A DNA stretch of 64,000 bases, taken from the NCBI GenBank assembly GCA_964518305.1, contig CAZFDK010000007.1:1-64000 (forward strand). Direction: 5' to 3'. This DNA is from Caribbeanibacter sp964518305 (GTDB lineage: Bacteria; Gemmatimonadota; Gemmatimonadetes; Palauibacterales; Palauibacteraceae). The notes beneath the pieces were generated by a model. The model ran no database searches and was not told the DNA's origin. It saw nothing but the letters and a program-made list of their open reading frames with translations. Position 1 is the stretch's first letter. Every line of letters starts with the position of its first letter. Positions 16,968 to 24,420 of this stretch are shown in pieces. A program made the position numbers and the translations under genes.

Positions 16968-17041
16968 CGGGGCGTGGCGCAGTCAGGTAGCGCACCAGCT
17001 TTGGGAGCTGGGGGTCCCCGGTTCGAATCCGGGCGCCCCGA
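16968..17041 (+). tRNA. tRNA-Pro, anticodon UGG
   Basis: A cloverleaf is clear: acceptor CGGGGCG (16968-16974) with CGCCCCG (17034-17040), discriminator A17041, D arm with CAGTCAGGTAGCG, anticodon stem CCAGC/GCTGG with loop TTTGGGA (TGG at 17002-17004), and T arm CCCCGG-TTCGAAT-CCGGG. CCA is not encoded. Confidence 0.95.
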
Positions 17042-17061
17042 CTGTTTCGGCGGATGTTGGG

Positions 17062-17313
17062 GCTTCACCTCTGACAGCGAGCCTGCTTCTTCTCCTCCGC
17101 GAGGCGGGGTCCGCCGCCGGCACCCTCCTCCGTGCGATGGTCGGGCTCGGGGCCAGTGCCCGTTTCCACACCGGCAAGGCGCCCCGGCTCTCCAGCGATT
17201 CGCCGGTGGTCGCCGAGGTGGTGGAGCGGGAGGAGAACATCCAGGAGGTGCTGCCCCGGCTCCATTTTGCGTGTCCTCCTGACGCCCGGTCCGCCGGGCC
17301 GCCGCTCCTCTGA
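17062..17313 (+). pseudogene. remnant of a DUF190 protein
   Basis: The frame reads LLREAGSAAGTLLRAMVGLG then ASARFHTGKAPRLSSDSPVV then AEVVEREENIQEVLPRL, matching the core of DUF190 (PII-like fold, often beside CrcB): REAG-x-AG-x-T-x-x-R-x-x-x-G-x-G-x-S-x-R-x-H-T, then the S-x-D-x-P-V-V strand. The N-terminal strand with the start codon and the last strand (usually E-K-V) are missing in all three frames. It begins about 20 bases after tRNA-Pro. It is most likely a truncated gene. Confidence 0.6.
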
Positions 17314-17491
17314 GATCTGACAAGCTCGAGGTCGGGCGAGGAGCCATACTTCGTGTATCGGCGTGGACCGGCCGTCACGTGATTCAACGCTGCTGCGGTC
17401 CAGCGATAGAGGAAGTGACGCGGGACAGAAGACGTGGAATCTCCCCGCGACCTGAAGCAGCGACCTCTCGATTCGACGACAGGAGCTACGG

Positions 17492-18061
17492 ATGCTACGA
17501 CGGACGCGATGGATCGTACTGCTCGCGCTGGGCGGCGCCCTCCTCCTGGGTGGGCCATCCGCGGCCTTCGCCCAGGGCACCGGGGCAAGCCCTCTCGAAG
17601 TGGACAGTCTGGCCGCGGAGATGGAGCTCGACGCGGAGGGCCGCGCGCAGCTCGAGGAGATCGGGGCGCTTATGGGCCGAATGACCGCCCTTCGGCGCCG
17701 GGTCATGGAGGCGCGTTCCGAGATGAAGGATGCCATGCAGACCCTCCACGAGCGACTCTCTCCCGAGGCGAGGAAGGAGCTCATGCGGGCGATGCACCGG
17801 ACCATGCGCTCGGCCCATGGAGGTCGGCGCGAGGAGCGCGCTGGTCACGGCGGTCGCGGGAACGAAGGCCCGGGCATGCACGCCGACTCCGCGATGCACG
17901 GGGAGCAGTCCGGGCATTCCGGATCCGGGTCGGAAGCTCACGGGCACCACGGCGCCGGGCACGGCTCCGGCGAGATGCACGGCGAGGGACCGGGAATGCA
18001 GCGGCCCTGTCCGATGATGGGTGGACATGGTGACGCCGCCGCCCGGGACACGACGTCGTAG
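17492..18061 (+). CDS. Spy/CpxP-like periplasmic His/Met-rich protein
   Basis: A signal peptide (MLRRTRWIVLLALGGALLLG...AFAQ) is followed by a helical part (residues 35-100) resembling Spy/CpxP/ZraP folds (LDAEGRAQLEEIGALMGRM, then RLSPEARKELMRAMHRTM). The tail from residue 105 is rich in His, Met and Gly (HGHHGAGHGSGEMHGEG), likely binding metal. It is 189 residues long and starts the metal-responsive cluster that continues to 20510. A periplasmic chaperone or metal buffer role is inferred. Confidence 0.72.
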   Translation: MLRRTRWIVLLALGGALLLGGPSAAFAQGTGASPLEVDSLAAEMELDAEGRAQLEEIGALMGRMTALRRRVMEARSEMKDAMQTLHERLSPEARKELMRAMHRTMRSAHGGRREERAGHGGRGNEGPGMHADSAMHGEQSGHSGSGSEAHGHHGAGHGSGEMHGEGPGMQRPCPMMGGHGDAAARDTTS

Positions 18062-18165
18062 GGCGGATCCCGACGGACTACGCTTGGCGACCCGACCGGC
18101 GGTCGGATACAGAACGATTCCGGTCCGGCCGGAGCGATCTGCGGGCTTGCTGCTGAAGGAGGAGG

Positions 18166-18780
18166 ATGCCGCCGAGTGTCTCTGGGGGGACGGATCCTCC
18201 CGCGCCCGAAGCCGACGCCGGGGAGGAGCCGGAGGACGCGGTCCTGGCGCGGCGCGTCCAGCGTGGGGACCGAAATGCGTTCGCTCGCCTGGTGCGACGC
18301 TACCTGCGGCCCGTCCACGCGGTGGCGTCCTCGTTCCTCTCGCAGGAGGCCGACGTGGAGGACGTGGCCCAGGAGGTGTTTCTCCGAGCCCTCGACCGGA
18401 TCGAGACCTATGACCCGGAGCGCCCCTTCGCGCCGTGGCTCTACCAGATCGCGAGGAACGCCGCCCGGCGCAGGCTCGACCGGCGGGCGCGGCGAAGAAG
18501 CGGGCCGCTTCCGGACGAGGGCCTGGAGGACGAATCCGAGGACCCGGCGGAGGATCTGGAGCAGGCAGAGATTCGCCGTCGCGTGGAGGCGGCTGTGGCC
18601 CGGTTGCCCGGGCGTCAGCGCACCGTGTTCCGGCTCCTCGACGTCGAGGGGTTCTCGGCCGAGGATGCCGCAGAGATGCTGGGGCTGACGGCCGGCACGG
18701 TTCGCTCGCACCTGTCCCGCGCACGGAGCGCGCTGCGCGCCGAACTCGGTCCCTGGCTGCAACGCAGGGAGGAAGGGTGA
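18166..18780 (+). CDS. ECF sigma factor of a CnrYXH-like system
   Basis: This 204-residue protein has region 2 at about residues 28-100 (FARLVRRYLRPVHAVASSFL, DVEDVAQEVFLRAL, PWLYQIARNAARRRL) and region 4 at about 130-195 (LPGRQRTVFRLLDVEGFS, AEDAAEMLGLTAGTVRSHLS). Its stop overlaps the GTG of the next gene (GTGA), which looks like a single-pass anti-sigma factor, followed by an anchored periplasmic sensor. That order, sigma/anti-sigma/CpxP-fold sensor, parallels CnrH/CnrY/CnrX; periplasmic metal is the likely signal. Confidence 0.88.
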   Translation: MPPSVSGGTDPPAPEADAGEEPEDAVLARRVQRGDRNAFARLVRRYLRPVHAVASSFLSQEADVEDVAQEVFLRALDRIETYDPERPFAPWLYQIARNAARRRLDRRARRRSGPLPDEGLEDESEDPAEDLEQAEIRRRVEAAVARLPGRQRTVFRLLDVEGFSAEDAAEMLGLTAGTVRSHLSRARSALRAELGPWLQRREEG

Positions 18781-19190
18781 ACGAGGAGGAAATGCCGGAC
18801 CCGCTGCCCGAGGAGTGGCTGCCCGAGGCCGCGTCGGCAGATGGCGCGGACGCCCCGTCCTGGAGCGCCCGGGGGAGCGAGATCCTGAGAGCGGCGGAGC
18901 CCCGACTGCGGGAGCTGCGCGAGCAGGCCGGCAGCGGCCGGCACGACGGGACCGGGATCGGCTGGCTCCGGATGGCCCGCTGGTGGCGCCCCGCCGCGGG
19001 TCTGGCGGCCGCCGCCGTCGTGGCGCTGCTCCTGGCGACTCCCGAGCGGCCGGGAGCGACCGAAGGGGCCGGTTCATCCGCGCTGGGAGCCATCGTCTCC
19101 GGGGGAGAGCCGACGAGCCTGTGGCGGGCGGCAGGCAGCGAAGCGCACCCGGTGCTAGCGCTCATCACCCTCGACAGGGAGGCCCCATGA
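18777..19190 (+). CDS. putative single-pass anti-sigma factor (CnrY-like role)
   Basis: This 137-residue protein has a short acidic cytoplasmic N-terminus (NEEEMPDPLPEEWLPE), one membrane helix at about residues 66-84 (PAAGLAAAAVVALLLA) and a periplasmic tail. It starts at GTG 18777 over the sigma stop and ends with its stop overlapping the next ATG (ATGA 19187-19190). No HCC-type zinc anti-sigma motif is present. The role is inferred from position and topology. Confidence 0.6.
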   Translation: MNEEEMPDPLPEEWLPEAASADGADAPSWSARGSEILRAAEPRLRELREQAGSGRHDGTGIGWLRMARWWRPAAGLAAAAVVALLLATPERPGATEGAGSSALGAIVSGGEPTSLWRAAGSEAHPVLALITLDREAP

Positions 19191-19831
19191 CCCCGCCTCG
19201 ATCAGCCGAGCGGCAGCATCGCTCTCCGGAGCCGGCTTCCGACGACGGATCCGACGGGACGACGGGACTCCGCTGGAAGGCCGCCCTGACGGCCGCCTTC
19301 CTGGTGGTGGTGGGAATCGTTCTCGGAATCGCGATCGACCGTCTCTGGCTGGCTCCCGGACACGTCGATCGTCCCCCCCTCACGGCGGAGGCCCTGGCCG
19401 AAGAGCTGGAGCTGACCGCCTCGGAGGAGGCCCGCGTCCGGGAGGTGCTGGACAGCCTCGAGACGGAGATCTCCGAGGCAGCCGGAATGGGGCCGGACTC
19501 CCTGCACGCGGCGGCCCGCCGGGCGAGGCAGCGCCTGGAGCGGGCCCTCCCCCCGCATGCTCGTCCGGAGTTCCGGCAGTGGATGGAGCGGCATCATCGC
19601 CGAATGATGAAAGAGATGCACGGCCCGGGACCGGGCCACGGGGATGAAATGCGGCCCATGGGTCGCGACAGCGGGCACATCATGATGCGCCCGCCCCGGG
19701 GCTCGCATCTCGGAACCGGACGAGACAGCACGGTGGCACTGCGTCGACTGATGGCGGCCCCGAAGCGCCCGCTTTCTGTTCGGGAGCTCCTGTCGTGTGG
19801 CCACTCACCCGCCCGGCATGTGGGAGCCTGA
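19187..19831 (+). CDS. membrane-anchored CpxP/CnrX-like metal-sensor protein
   Basis: This 214-residue protein has one N-terminal membrane helix (about residues 30-52, ALTAAFLVVVGIVLGIAI), then a periplasmic four-helix, CpxP-like part: LTAEALAEELELTASEEARV, REVLDSLETEISEA, RQRLERALPPHARPEFRQWM, followed by ERHHRRMMKEMHG and a His/Met-rich end (GHGDEMRPMG, SGHIMM). This matches CnrX/ZraP-like sensors that relay metal occupancy to an anti-sigma factor. Its start overlaps the anti-sigma stop. Confidence 0.65.
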   Translation: MTPPRSAERQHRSPEPASDDGSDGTTGLRWKAALTAAFLVVVGIVLGIAIDRLWLAPGHVDRPPLTAEALAEELELTASEEARVREVLDSLETEISEAAGMGPDSLHAAARRARQRLERALPPHARPEFRQWMERHHRRMMKEMHGPGPGHGDEMRPMGRDSGHIMMRPPRGSHLGTGRDSTVALRRLMAAPKRPLSVRELLSCGHSPARHVGA

Positions 19832-19880
19832 GCCTACGTTCGCGGACATTTCTCTCTGCACTTCGACCGGAATCGATTCG

Positions 19881-20510
19881 ATGATCCGTTCACACGACAC
19901 GTTCCCGGCCGCGTCCCCTGCCCTCGGTGTCGCCGGGTTCGCGCTTGCCCTCCTTCTGTTGCCACTTCCCGGCGCGCCGGCTGCGGTCGCCCAGGACTCC
20001 GCGCACCGATCACGATCGGCGGACCGACACCCGGAGATGCATCAGCACGGCCCTCCGCTCGGGGCGCCGGGGAACGCCGCCTTCGCGGCCATCCGGGAGG
20101 TGGTCCAGGAACTGGAGAGCCGGAAGGACACGGACTGGTCGCGGGTGGACCTCGAGGCGCTCCGCCAGCACCTCCGGGACATGCAGCGGTTCACGCTCGA
20201 GGCCCGGGTGGTGGAGCGCGAGCCGGTCGAGGGCGGGCTCCGGGTCGTGGTGACGGGAGCGCGAGAGCCGGCGGGTGAGTCCATCCGGCGGGCCCTTCGG
20301 GCCCACGCTCCCATGCTGGAGAAGGAGACCGGGTGGAGCGTGGAGGTCCGCTCACGGGGGGACCGGACGACCCTCGTCGTCACCGATCCCTCCGGCTCGG
20401 AGGCGAGGAAGATTCGGGGCCTCGGCTACATCGGCCTGATGGCCACGGGGGCGCACCACCAGCGCCACCACTGGATGATCGCCACCGGACGGTCTCCCCA
20501 CCGGGAGTGA
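19881..20510 (+). CDS. secreted protein of the metal-stress cluster, unknown family
   Basis: This 209-residue protein has a signal peptide (ALGVAGFALALLLLPLPGAP...AVAQ) and then a His-containing segment (RHPEMHQHGPP), a helical part (FAAIREVVQELESR, LEALRQHLRDMQRFTLEA) and strands (GLRVVVTGAREPAG, TLVVTDPSGSEARKIRGLGY). It ends with GAHHQRHHWMIATG. ATG 19881 (MIRSHDTF) gives the best signal peptide. No family is recognised; the His-rich ends and context suggest periplasmic metal handling. Confidence 0.6.
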   Translation: MIRSHDTFPAASPALGVAGFALALLLLPLPGAPAAVAQDSAHRSRSADRHPEMHQHGPPLGAPGNAAFAAIREVVQELESRKDTDWSRVDLEALRQHLRDMQRFTLEARVVEREPVEGGLRVVVTGAREPAGESIRRALRAHAPMLEKETGWSVEVRSRGDRTTLVVTDPSGSEARKIRGLGYIGLMATGAHHQRHHWMIATGRSPHRE

Positions 20511-20568
20511 GCCCGGTCCGGGGCCCGTCCCCGCCGCTCGATCACCTGCGGCCGTACCGCCGAATAGT

Positions 20569-21093
20569 GTGGTGACGTGGGAGTATTCCCGTGAGATCGG
20601 GTTCTACGTGAGGGCGGCGGGAGCCGCCCTGCTGGTGGCGGCCCTCGTCGCCGTCTACGGCCACACCTGGGGGGCGATCTGGGCCGTTGTCGGTGCGGAA
20701 ATCGGAGCCGTGATCGCCTTCGGCCTCGCACGGGTGCTGGGGCGTCCCTTCGTCGCCAAGATTCTGCCGGACCGTCTGCTCGCGGACGAACTCGCAGCGA
20801 GCCGTTCGGAATGGATGCTCGCCGGCGGCGTGCTGTTCGCCCGCCTCTTTCCCTTCATCTCCTTCGATGCCGTGAGCTACCTGGCCGGCCTGACCCGACT
20901 CCGGCTCTCCCTGTTCGCCGCCGCCACGCTGGTCGGGATGATCCCGGTGACGTTCCTGTTCGCGCACCTGGGAGGTGCGATCACCGCCGGCGGGGAGCCG
21001 ATGCGAGTGTTGAACCTGCTCGCCCTGCTCGGGCTGGCCGGTCTGCTCTGGGCCGGGTGGGAGCTGGAAAGAGAGCAGGGCGGCGGTTCGTGA
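20569..21093 (+). CDS. VTT/DedA (TVP38-like) membrane protein
   Basis: This 174-residue protein has four to five membrane helices. The VTT core is visible: AIWAVVGAEIGAVIAFGLAR, then VLFARLFPFISFDAVSYLAG with the F-x-R-x-F/x-P motif, LFAAATLVGMIPVTFLFAHL. The first helix of full-length family members seems short, and GTG 20569 or 20575 may start it. DedA-type proteins act in membrane lipid or proton homeostasis. Confidence 0.78.
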   Translation: MVTWEYSREIGFYVRAAGAALLVAALVAVYGHTWGAIWAVVGAEIGAVIAFGLARVLGRPFVAKILPDRLLADELAASRSEWMLAGGVLFARLFPFISFDAVSYLAGLTRLRLSLFAAATLVGMIPVTFLFAHLGGAITAGGEPMRVLNLLALLGLAGLLWAGWELEREQGGGS

Positions 21094-21514
21094 GACGGCG
21101 CGAAACTCGCGGACCCCGAAGCGGGGTTCGGCAGCACGGCCGACCTCCGGTCACCGGAGCGTGGCCCCGATCACCATGGTCCGGATCCCGTCCCCTCGCC
21201 CGGCTCCTCGGCCGCCCGGCGTTCGACGTCCATCATACCCGGTCTCCCCGCATCCGGCGCCGCAGGCCCGACATTCGGCGTATGCGTTCCATCCGCCGGA
21301 ACATGCGGTCGAGCCCCCGAACGAGCCGGCGCATCCCATCACCCCCGGCGCCATACGCCTCATCATCTCGGCCCTGTCCCCGCCCTCGGGGCGTCGGTCC
21401 GGATCGGGTCGCCGGGGACTTCGTCACAGGCCATGAGCGATGGGAGCAGCACCGCCAGGACGTCCGTACCCCGGACGAGTGAGGGCATCGCAGGCCCGCT
21501 TCCGGCGGCTTCGG
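21094..21514. other. intergenic region, no convincing gene
   Basis: This lies between the VTT gene (plus) and the dsrE-like gene (minus). A short hairpin, ACCCC-GAAGC-GGGGT, occurs near 21115-21130 without a U tract. Small frames on the minus strand (21151-21366 and 21233-21427) are Arg/Met/Cys-rich, lack a ribosome binding site and show no family motif; they are not called. Confidence 0.5.
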
Positions 21515-21733
21515 TCAGTAGACGAGCGTCCGCTCCGCGGCCTCGACCCAGTTGGCGAGCTCGTCCAGGGAGCCCCGGTGAGCCTCACCGGTCAGCTTCC
21601 GTTCCGACATCCCCCGGGCGTCCATGCAGCTGCCGCAGAGGCCGACCTCGCAGGCCAGCCTGAGTCCGTTGTAGGTGCGTTCGCTTCCGTAGGGCGGATC
21701 GTTCAGAATGAAGAGGATGGACGTGTCAGACAT
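21515..21733 (-). CDS. short DsrE-family protein
   Basis: This 72-residue protein starts ILFILNDPPYGSERTYNGLR, the classic first strand and loop of DsrE/DsrF-like sulfur-relay proteins, and ends CGSCMDARGMSERK, LDELANWVEAAERTLVY, the classic C-terminal part with C-x-x-C. About 40 residues that normally lie between (VFLMGDAV-type strand) are absent; the frame runs directly from NGLRLA into CEVGLCGSC. It may be a compact variant or an in-frame deletion. It is last in the ArsR-rhodanese operon. The role is probably in persulfide handling. Confidence 0.75.
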   Translation of the reverse strand: MSDTSILFILNDPPYGSERTYNGLRLACEVGLCGSCMDARGMSERKLTGEAHRGSLDELANWVEAAERTLVY

Positions 21734-22062
21734 GTCCGGTCTCCTGCGTTCGGTCGGTTTCCGTCGGACGAACGAGCCCGTGTCGCGCCGCGGACAGCGT
21801 CTCCGCCCCCGTCCGCTTCAGAATCTCCCGTCCGTAGGCGGCCAGGAGCGGGGTCGAGATCCCGTGGCGCTTGATCTCCATCAGATAGGCGATGCCGCCC
21901 TCGCCCCGGCGTCCGGTCGTCGATGTTGGGCTCGAGGTGGGCGTAGAAGACGGCCCGGAGCCCGGATCGGTTTCCGAGCGGCCGGGCCCGGCGGACGATC
22001 TCGCCTTCGGGGGGCGGCTCGACCGAGCCGGCAGGGGACAGCGATGTGATTCGGTGGCTCAC
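21726..22062 (-). pseudogene. frameshifted gene of the ArsR-rhodanese operon, unknown family
   Basis: The GTG start at 22062 overlaps the upstream deacetylase stop (GTGA), and the end (TGA 21728-21726) overlaps the dsrE start by eight bases, so this is a real operon position. From the start the frame reads through RAVFYAHLEPNIDDRTPG; it then becomes Arg-rich. The next frame reads EGGIAYLMEIKRHGIST and PLLAAYGREILKRTGAETLS. Removing one base from the CCCC run at 21904-21907 joins them into about 111 residues. It is either an assembly error or a recent frameshift. I do not recognise the family. Confidence 0.6.
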
Positions 22063-22772
22063 CCGTATCGGACCGGCTCGATCATCTCGGGGCTCTCGAG
22101 GAGCACGGGCCGGCGAGCGCGGAACGGCTCGGCGTACCGGACGTCCACCAGGCTGCCCGTATACCGGTCCTCGGCGCCGTACTTTGTGATCAGCTCCGAG
22201 GGGTCGCCGCCGAACACGGACTCGTAGACGGCCACCGCCTCCATCTTCCGCCCGTAGTGGTCGGTCACGTCCACCGCGAAGTCGAAGCGGTCCCAGCGCT
22301 CCTCCATGCGGCAGTGGGCGTAGAAGAGGCGGTCGATCTCGTGGGGGCGGGAGCCGGCCAGCCGCTCGCCGCCCGGGACCCGGTCCCACTTGGGCAGGCG
22401 GGCGTAGAAGGCCGCGCCGATCACGAGGTCGGTCACGGCCTCGTGGTCCGGGTGCACGCCGCTGCCGTGGGTCGTGAACAGGAGTCGGGGTCGGTGCTCG
22501 CGGATGAGGCCGGCCACCCGCAGCCTCCCCTCGATCGTGTCGCGCAGCAGGCGGTCCTGGCCCTCGAGACGGGTACGGTCGACGCCGAGGATCTCCGCGG
22601 CGCGCTCGGCCTGCTCCGCCCGCTCGCCGGGCGGCTCGTGGCGGGCGGGCTCGCCGGCCGTGAGGTCGATGAAGTGCACGTCCAGCCCCCGATCGACGAG
22701 CTTGGCCGCCGTCCCGCCCAGCGCCAGCTCGAGGTCGTCCGGGTGAGCGCCCACGGCGAGCACGTCAGTCAC
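22059..22772 (-). CDS. PIG-L family deacetylase, BshB1-like
   Basis: This 237-residue zinc deacetylase begins VLAVGAHPDDLELALGGT, with the family metal motif HPDD, and has the second motif FTTHGSGVHPDHEAV (HPDH). Family members deacetylate GlcNAc conjugates such as GlcNAc-malate in bacillithiol synthesis (BshB1). The ending YGAEDRYTGSLVDVRYAEPF fits BshB1. The start overlaps the regulator gene by eight bases. With rhodanese and DsrE neighbours, low-molecular-weight thiol/sulfur metabolism is likely, but no bshA or bshC is here. Confidence 0.82.
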   Translation of the reverse strand: MTDVLAVGAHPDDLELALGGTAAKLVDRGLDVHFIDLTAGEPARHEPPGERAEQAERAAEILGVDRTRLEGQDRLLRDTIEGRLRVAGLIREHRPRLLFTTHGSGVHPDHEAVTDLVIGAAFYARLPKWDRVPGGERLAGSRPHEIDRLFYAHCRMEERWDRFDFAVDVTDHYGRKMEAVAVYESVFGGDPSELITKYGAEDRYTGSLVDVRYAEPFRARRPVLLESPEMIEPVRYG

Positions 22773-23454
22773 GTGACTTCTCCCTTTCTTCCACGGGCAG
22801 CCCCCGGGCCCGCCACTCCCGGTACCCGCCGTTCATCCGCCGGGCGCGGTAGCCCTCCGCGCGCAGGCGCTCCACTGCCTCGTCGGAGAGCAGACAGTAG
22901 GGCCCCCGGCAGTAGGCGATGATCTCCCGGTCGTCGGGGAGCTCGTCCAGCACCTCCTCCAGCTCGTCCACGGGGACCGAGCGCGCTCCCTCGATGTGGC
23001 CGGACCGGTATTCCTCGCTCGGGCGCACGTCGAGGAGCACCACCCCGCCGCTCTCGTGCTCCCGGCGCAGCTGCTCGAGATCGACCGCCTCCAGCTCCCC
23101 TCGCTCCTCCCGGAACTGCTCCACCAGGCGCCCCACTTCGGCGAGCCGCTCTTCTGCCACCGAACGGACGGTGGCCAGCAGCTCGTAGACGCGGTCCGAG
23201 GCCAGGCGGTAGTGGGCGAAGGTGCCCTCGCGGCGGACCTCCACCAACCGGGCGTCCAGAAGGGTGCGGAGGTGGTGGGAGGCGTTGGCCGTGGACAGGC
23301 CGGCCCGCTCGGCCACCTCGTCCACGGACCGCTCGCCCTGGGCCAGAAGGTCCAGCAGCTCCAGCCGCCGCCGGCTGGCCAGCGCCTTCCCGACCCGCGC
23401 GAACTGCTCGTAGAGCCGCTCCTGGAGCCGCTCCGTCGAGCCGTCGTCGTTCAT
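22765..23454 (-). CDS. ArsR-family regulator fused to a rhodanese domain
   Basis: This 229-residue protein has an ArsR winged helix at residues 10-95 (LASRRRLELLDLLAQGERSV, LSTANASHHLRTLLDARLVE) and a rhodanese at 120-220 (VVLLDVRPSEEYRSGHIEGA, IIAYCRGPYCLLSDEAVERL). The active-site loop is CRGPYC, with the catalytic Cys and a second Cys. It probably senses sulfane sulfur or another electrophile and represses its own operon. ATG 23454 is used, as the upstream TTG would lie in the operator-like palindrome. Confidence 0.88.
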   Translation of the reverse strand: MNDDGSTERLQERLYEQFARVGKALASRRRLELLDLLAQGERSVDEVAERAGLSTANASHHLRTLLDARLVEVRREGTFAHYRLASDRVYELLATVRSVAEERLAEVGRLVEQFREERGELEAVDLEQLRREHESGGVVLLDVRPSEEYRSGHIEGARSVPVDELEEVLDELPDDREIIAYCRGPYCLLSDEAVERLRAEGYRARRMNGGYREWRARGLPVEEREKSRD

Positions 23455-23459
23455 GAGTT

Positions 23460-23524
23460 CCAATTATTGCTTGATTATTGGTCTATTTTCAAAGAACTAT
23501 TTGAACAAAGGAAGTATTTGAACA
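23460..23524 (-). promoter_or_regulatory. AT-rich operator/promoter region of the ArsR-rhodanese operon
   Basis: This is strikingly AT-rich for the window. Two direct repeats, GAACTATTTGAACA (23494-23507) and GAAGTATTTGAACA (23511-23524), differ at one base and are 17 bases apart. A near-palindrome, CCAATTAT...ATTATTGG (23460-23481), touches the start codon. Autoregulation by the adjacent ArsR-type protein is the natural reading. Confidence 0.6.
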
Positions 23525-23602
23525 TCGGTGGCGGTCTGGAGTCGAGTCGGCCGCCCGGACGCTTCGCTCCAGGCTCCCCGAAAGCCGGGGGCGCGCTCCT
23601 CG

Positions 23603-23925
23603 ATGGGGCCTCCCATCACCTCTCCAGCCGTCGCTGCTGTGGATGCTCAATCGGGACCGGCGGCCTTCGCGGAGGCGCTGGTCGGCTTCGACGGGGGCCG
23701 GATCGCGGTGCTCACGACCGAGCTCCGCTTCCACCGGCTCGATGTCCGAGCTGGAAGGGCTCGCCGCATCCGAGGCGGGAACCGTCCCGTCTCTCCTGCT
23801 CGCTCTTCCCGCCCGCCGACGCACCGCGGCTTCTCCGGACCGGGATACCGGAAATCTGGTGGAGGGCCTATGCCCCGCTTCCGGTGGAGCGCTCTCCGGA
23901 TGCCGAACCGTCCGGAGAGCAGTAG
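23603..23925 (+). pseudogene. possible decayed gene with two frameshifts
   Basis: Plausible coding segments follow each other in three phases: AAFAEALVGFDGGRIAVLTT and ELRFHRLD from ATG 23603, then MSELEGLAASEAGTVPSLLL from about 23738, then PPADAPRLLRTGIPEIWWRA and YAPLPVERS to TAG 23925. Codon third positions stay G/C-rich only when the phase changes. No family is recognised. It may equally be chance in high-GC DNA. Confidence 0.3.
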
Positions 23926-24240
23926 AGGGGGGCTGCTGAGCCCCTGGGGCCCGATATCCGATAACGGCTCCGGCGGTCGATGGGCGCGACGGCAGACTCG
24001 GCCCGCAAGTCCGAAATTCGCTATCCCGTTTCGCCGCAACGGGGAAGCCGAATCTTCCTGTGCGACGCTCCTGAAGGAGGCCTTGACGGGCCCCGGGATC
24101 GGCGGTATGATCGTCGGCCCGCTGAGGGACGGGGCTGGACCCGAGAGGGAAAGGTCGAACCTCGGTGGAGCCGGTCGACCGGGAGGTCGTCCGGCATCGC
24201 TCGCTGGCTGTGTGGTGCCAGTGAGCCGGCTGTGAGGTCG

Positions 24241-24420
24241 CTGGCCCCAGTCGAAAGTCCCGGGAACGGGGACTCCTGAGGCATTGGGGCCGACAGGCCC
24301 TGGATGTCGAGGGCAAGAGTGACGCTCCGACCGCATTACGGTGCGGTACCACACCAACGGAGCCGACTTCGCCAGCGCAGCGGAAGCCCGGGTTGGTGCC
24401 GTAAGGCCAATCCGGGCTTT
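24241..24420 (+). ncRNA. candidate structured RNA with alternative pairings
   Basis: This non-coding stretch is dense in helices. AGTCCC/GGGACT (about 24256-24274), ACCGCA-TTACGG-TGCGGT (about 24330-24347) and GGGCC-GACA-GGCCC (about 24287-24300) are self-complementary. Two segments have competing partners: GGCCCCA near 24243 can pair with TGGGGCC near 24285, excluding the GGGCC hairpin, and CACCAAC (24352-24358) can pair with GTTGGTG (24392-24398), excluding the terminal hairpin. I match it to no known riboswitch or housekeeping RNA. Confidence 0.45.
24384..24420 (+). terminator. strong 13-bp hairpin, terminator-like
   Basis: AAGCCCGGGTTGG (24384-24396) pairs with CCAATCCGGGCTT (24407-24419) with a single G-U, around the loop TGCCGTAAGG. 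It is followed by only T-CG, so release would need Rho or weak U pairing. It could end the candidate RNA upstream. Confidence 0.5.

Noticed and set aside
21151..21427. Two small minus-strand frames rich in Cys or Arg/Met
   Set aside because: No ribosome binding site, no family pattern and they overlap each other.
21734..22058. A selenocysteine explanation for the broken operon gene
   Set aside because: The break is a change of reading phase at a C run, not an in-frame TGA.
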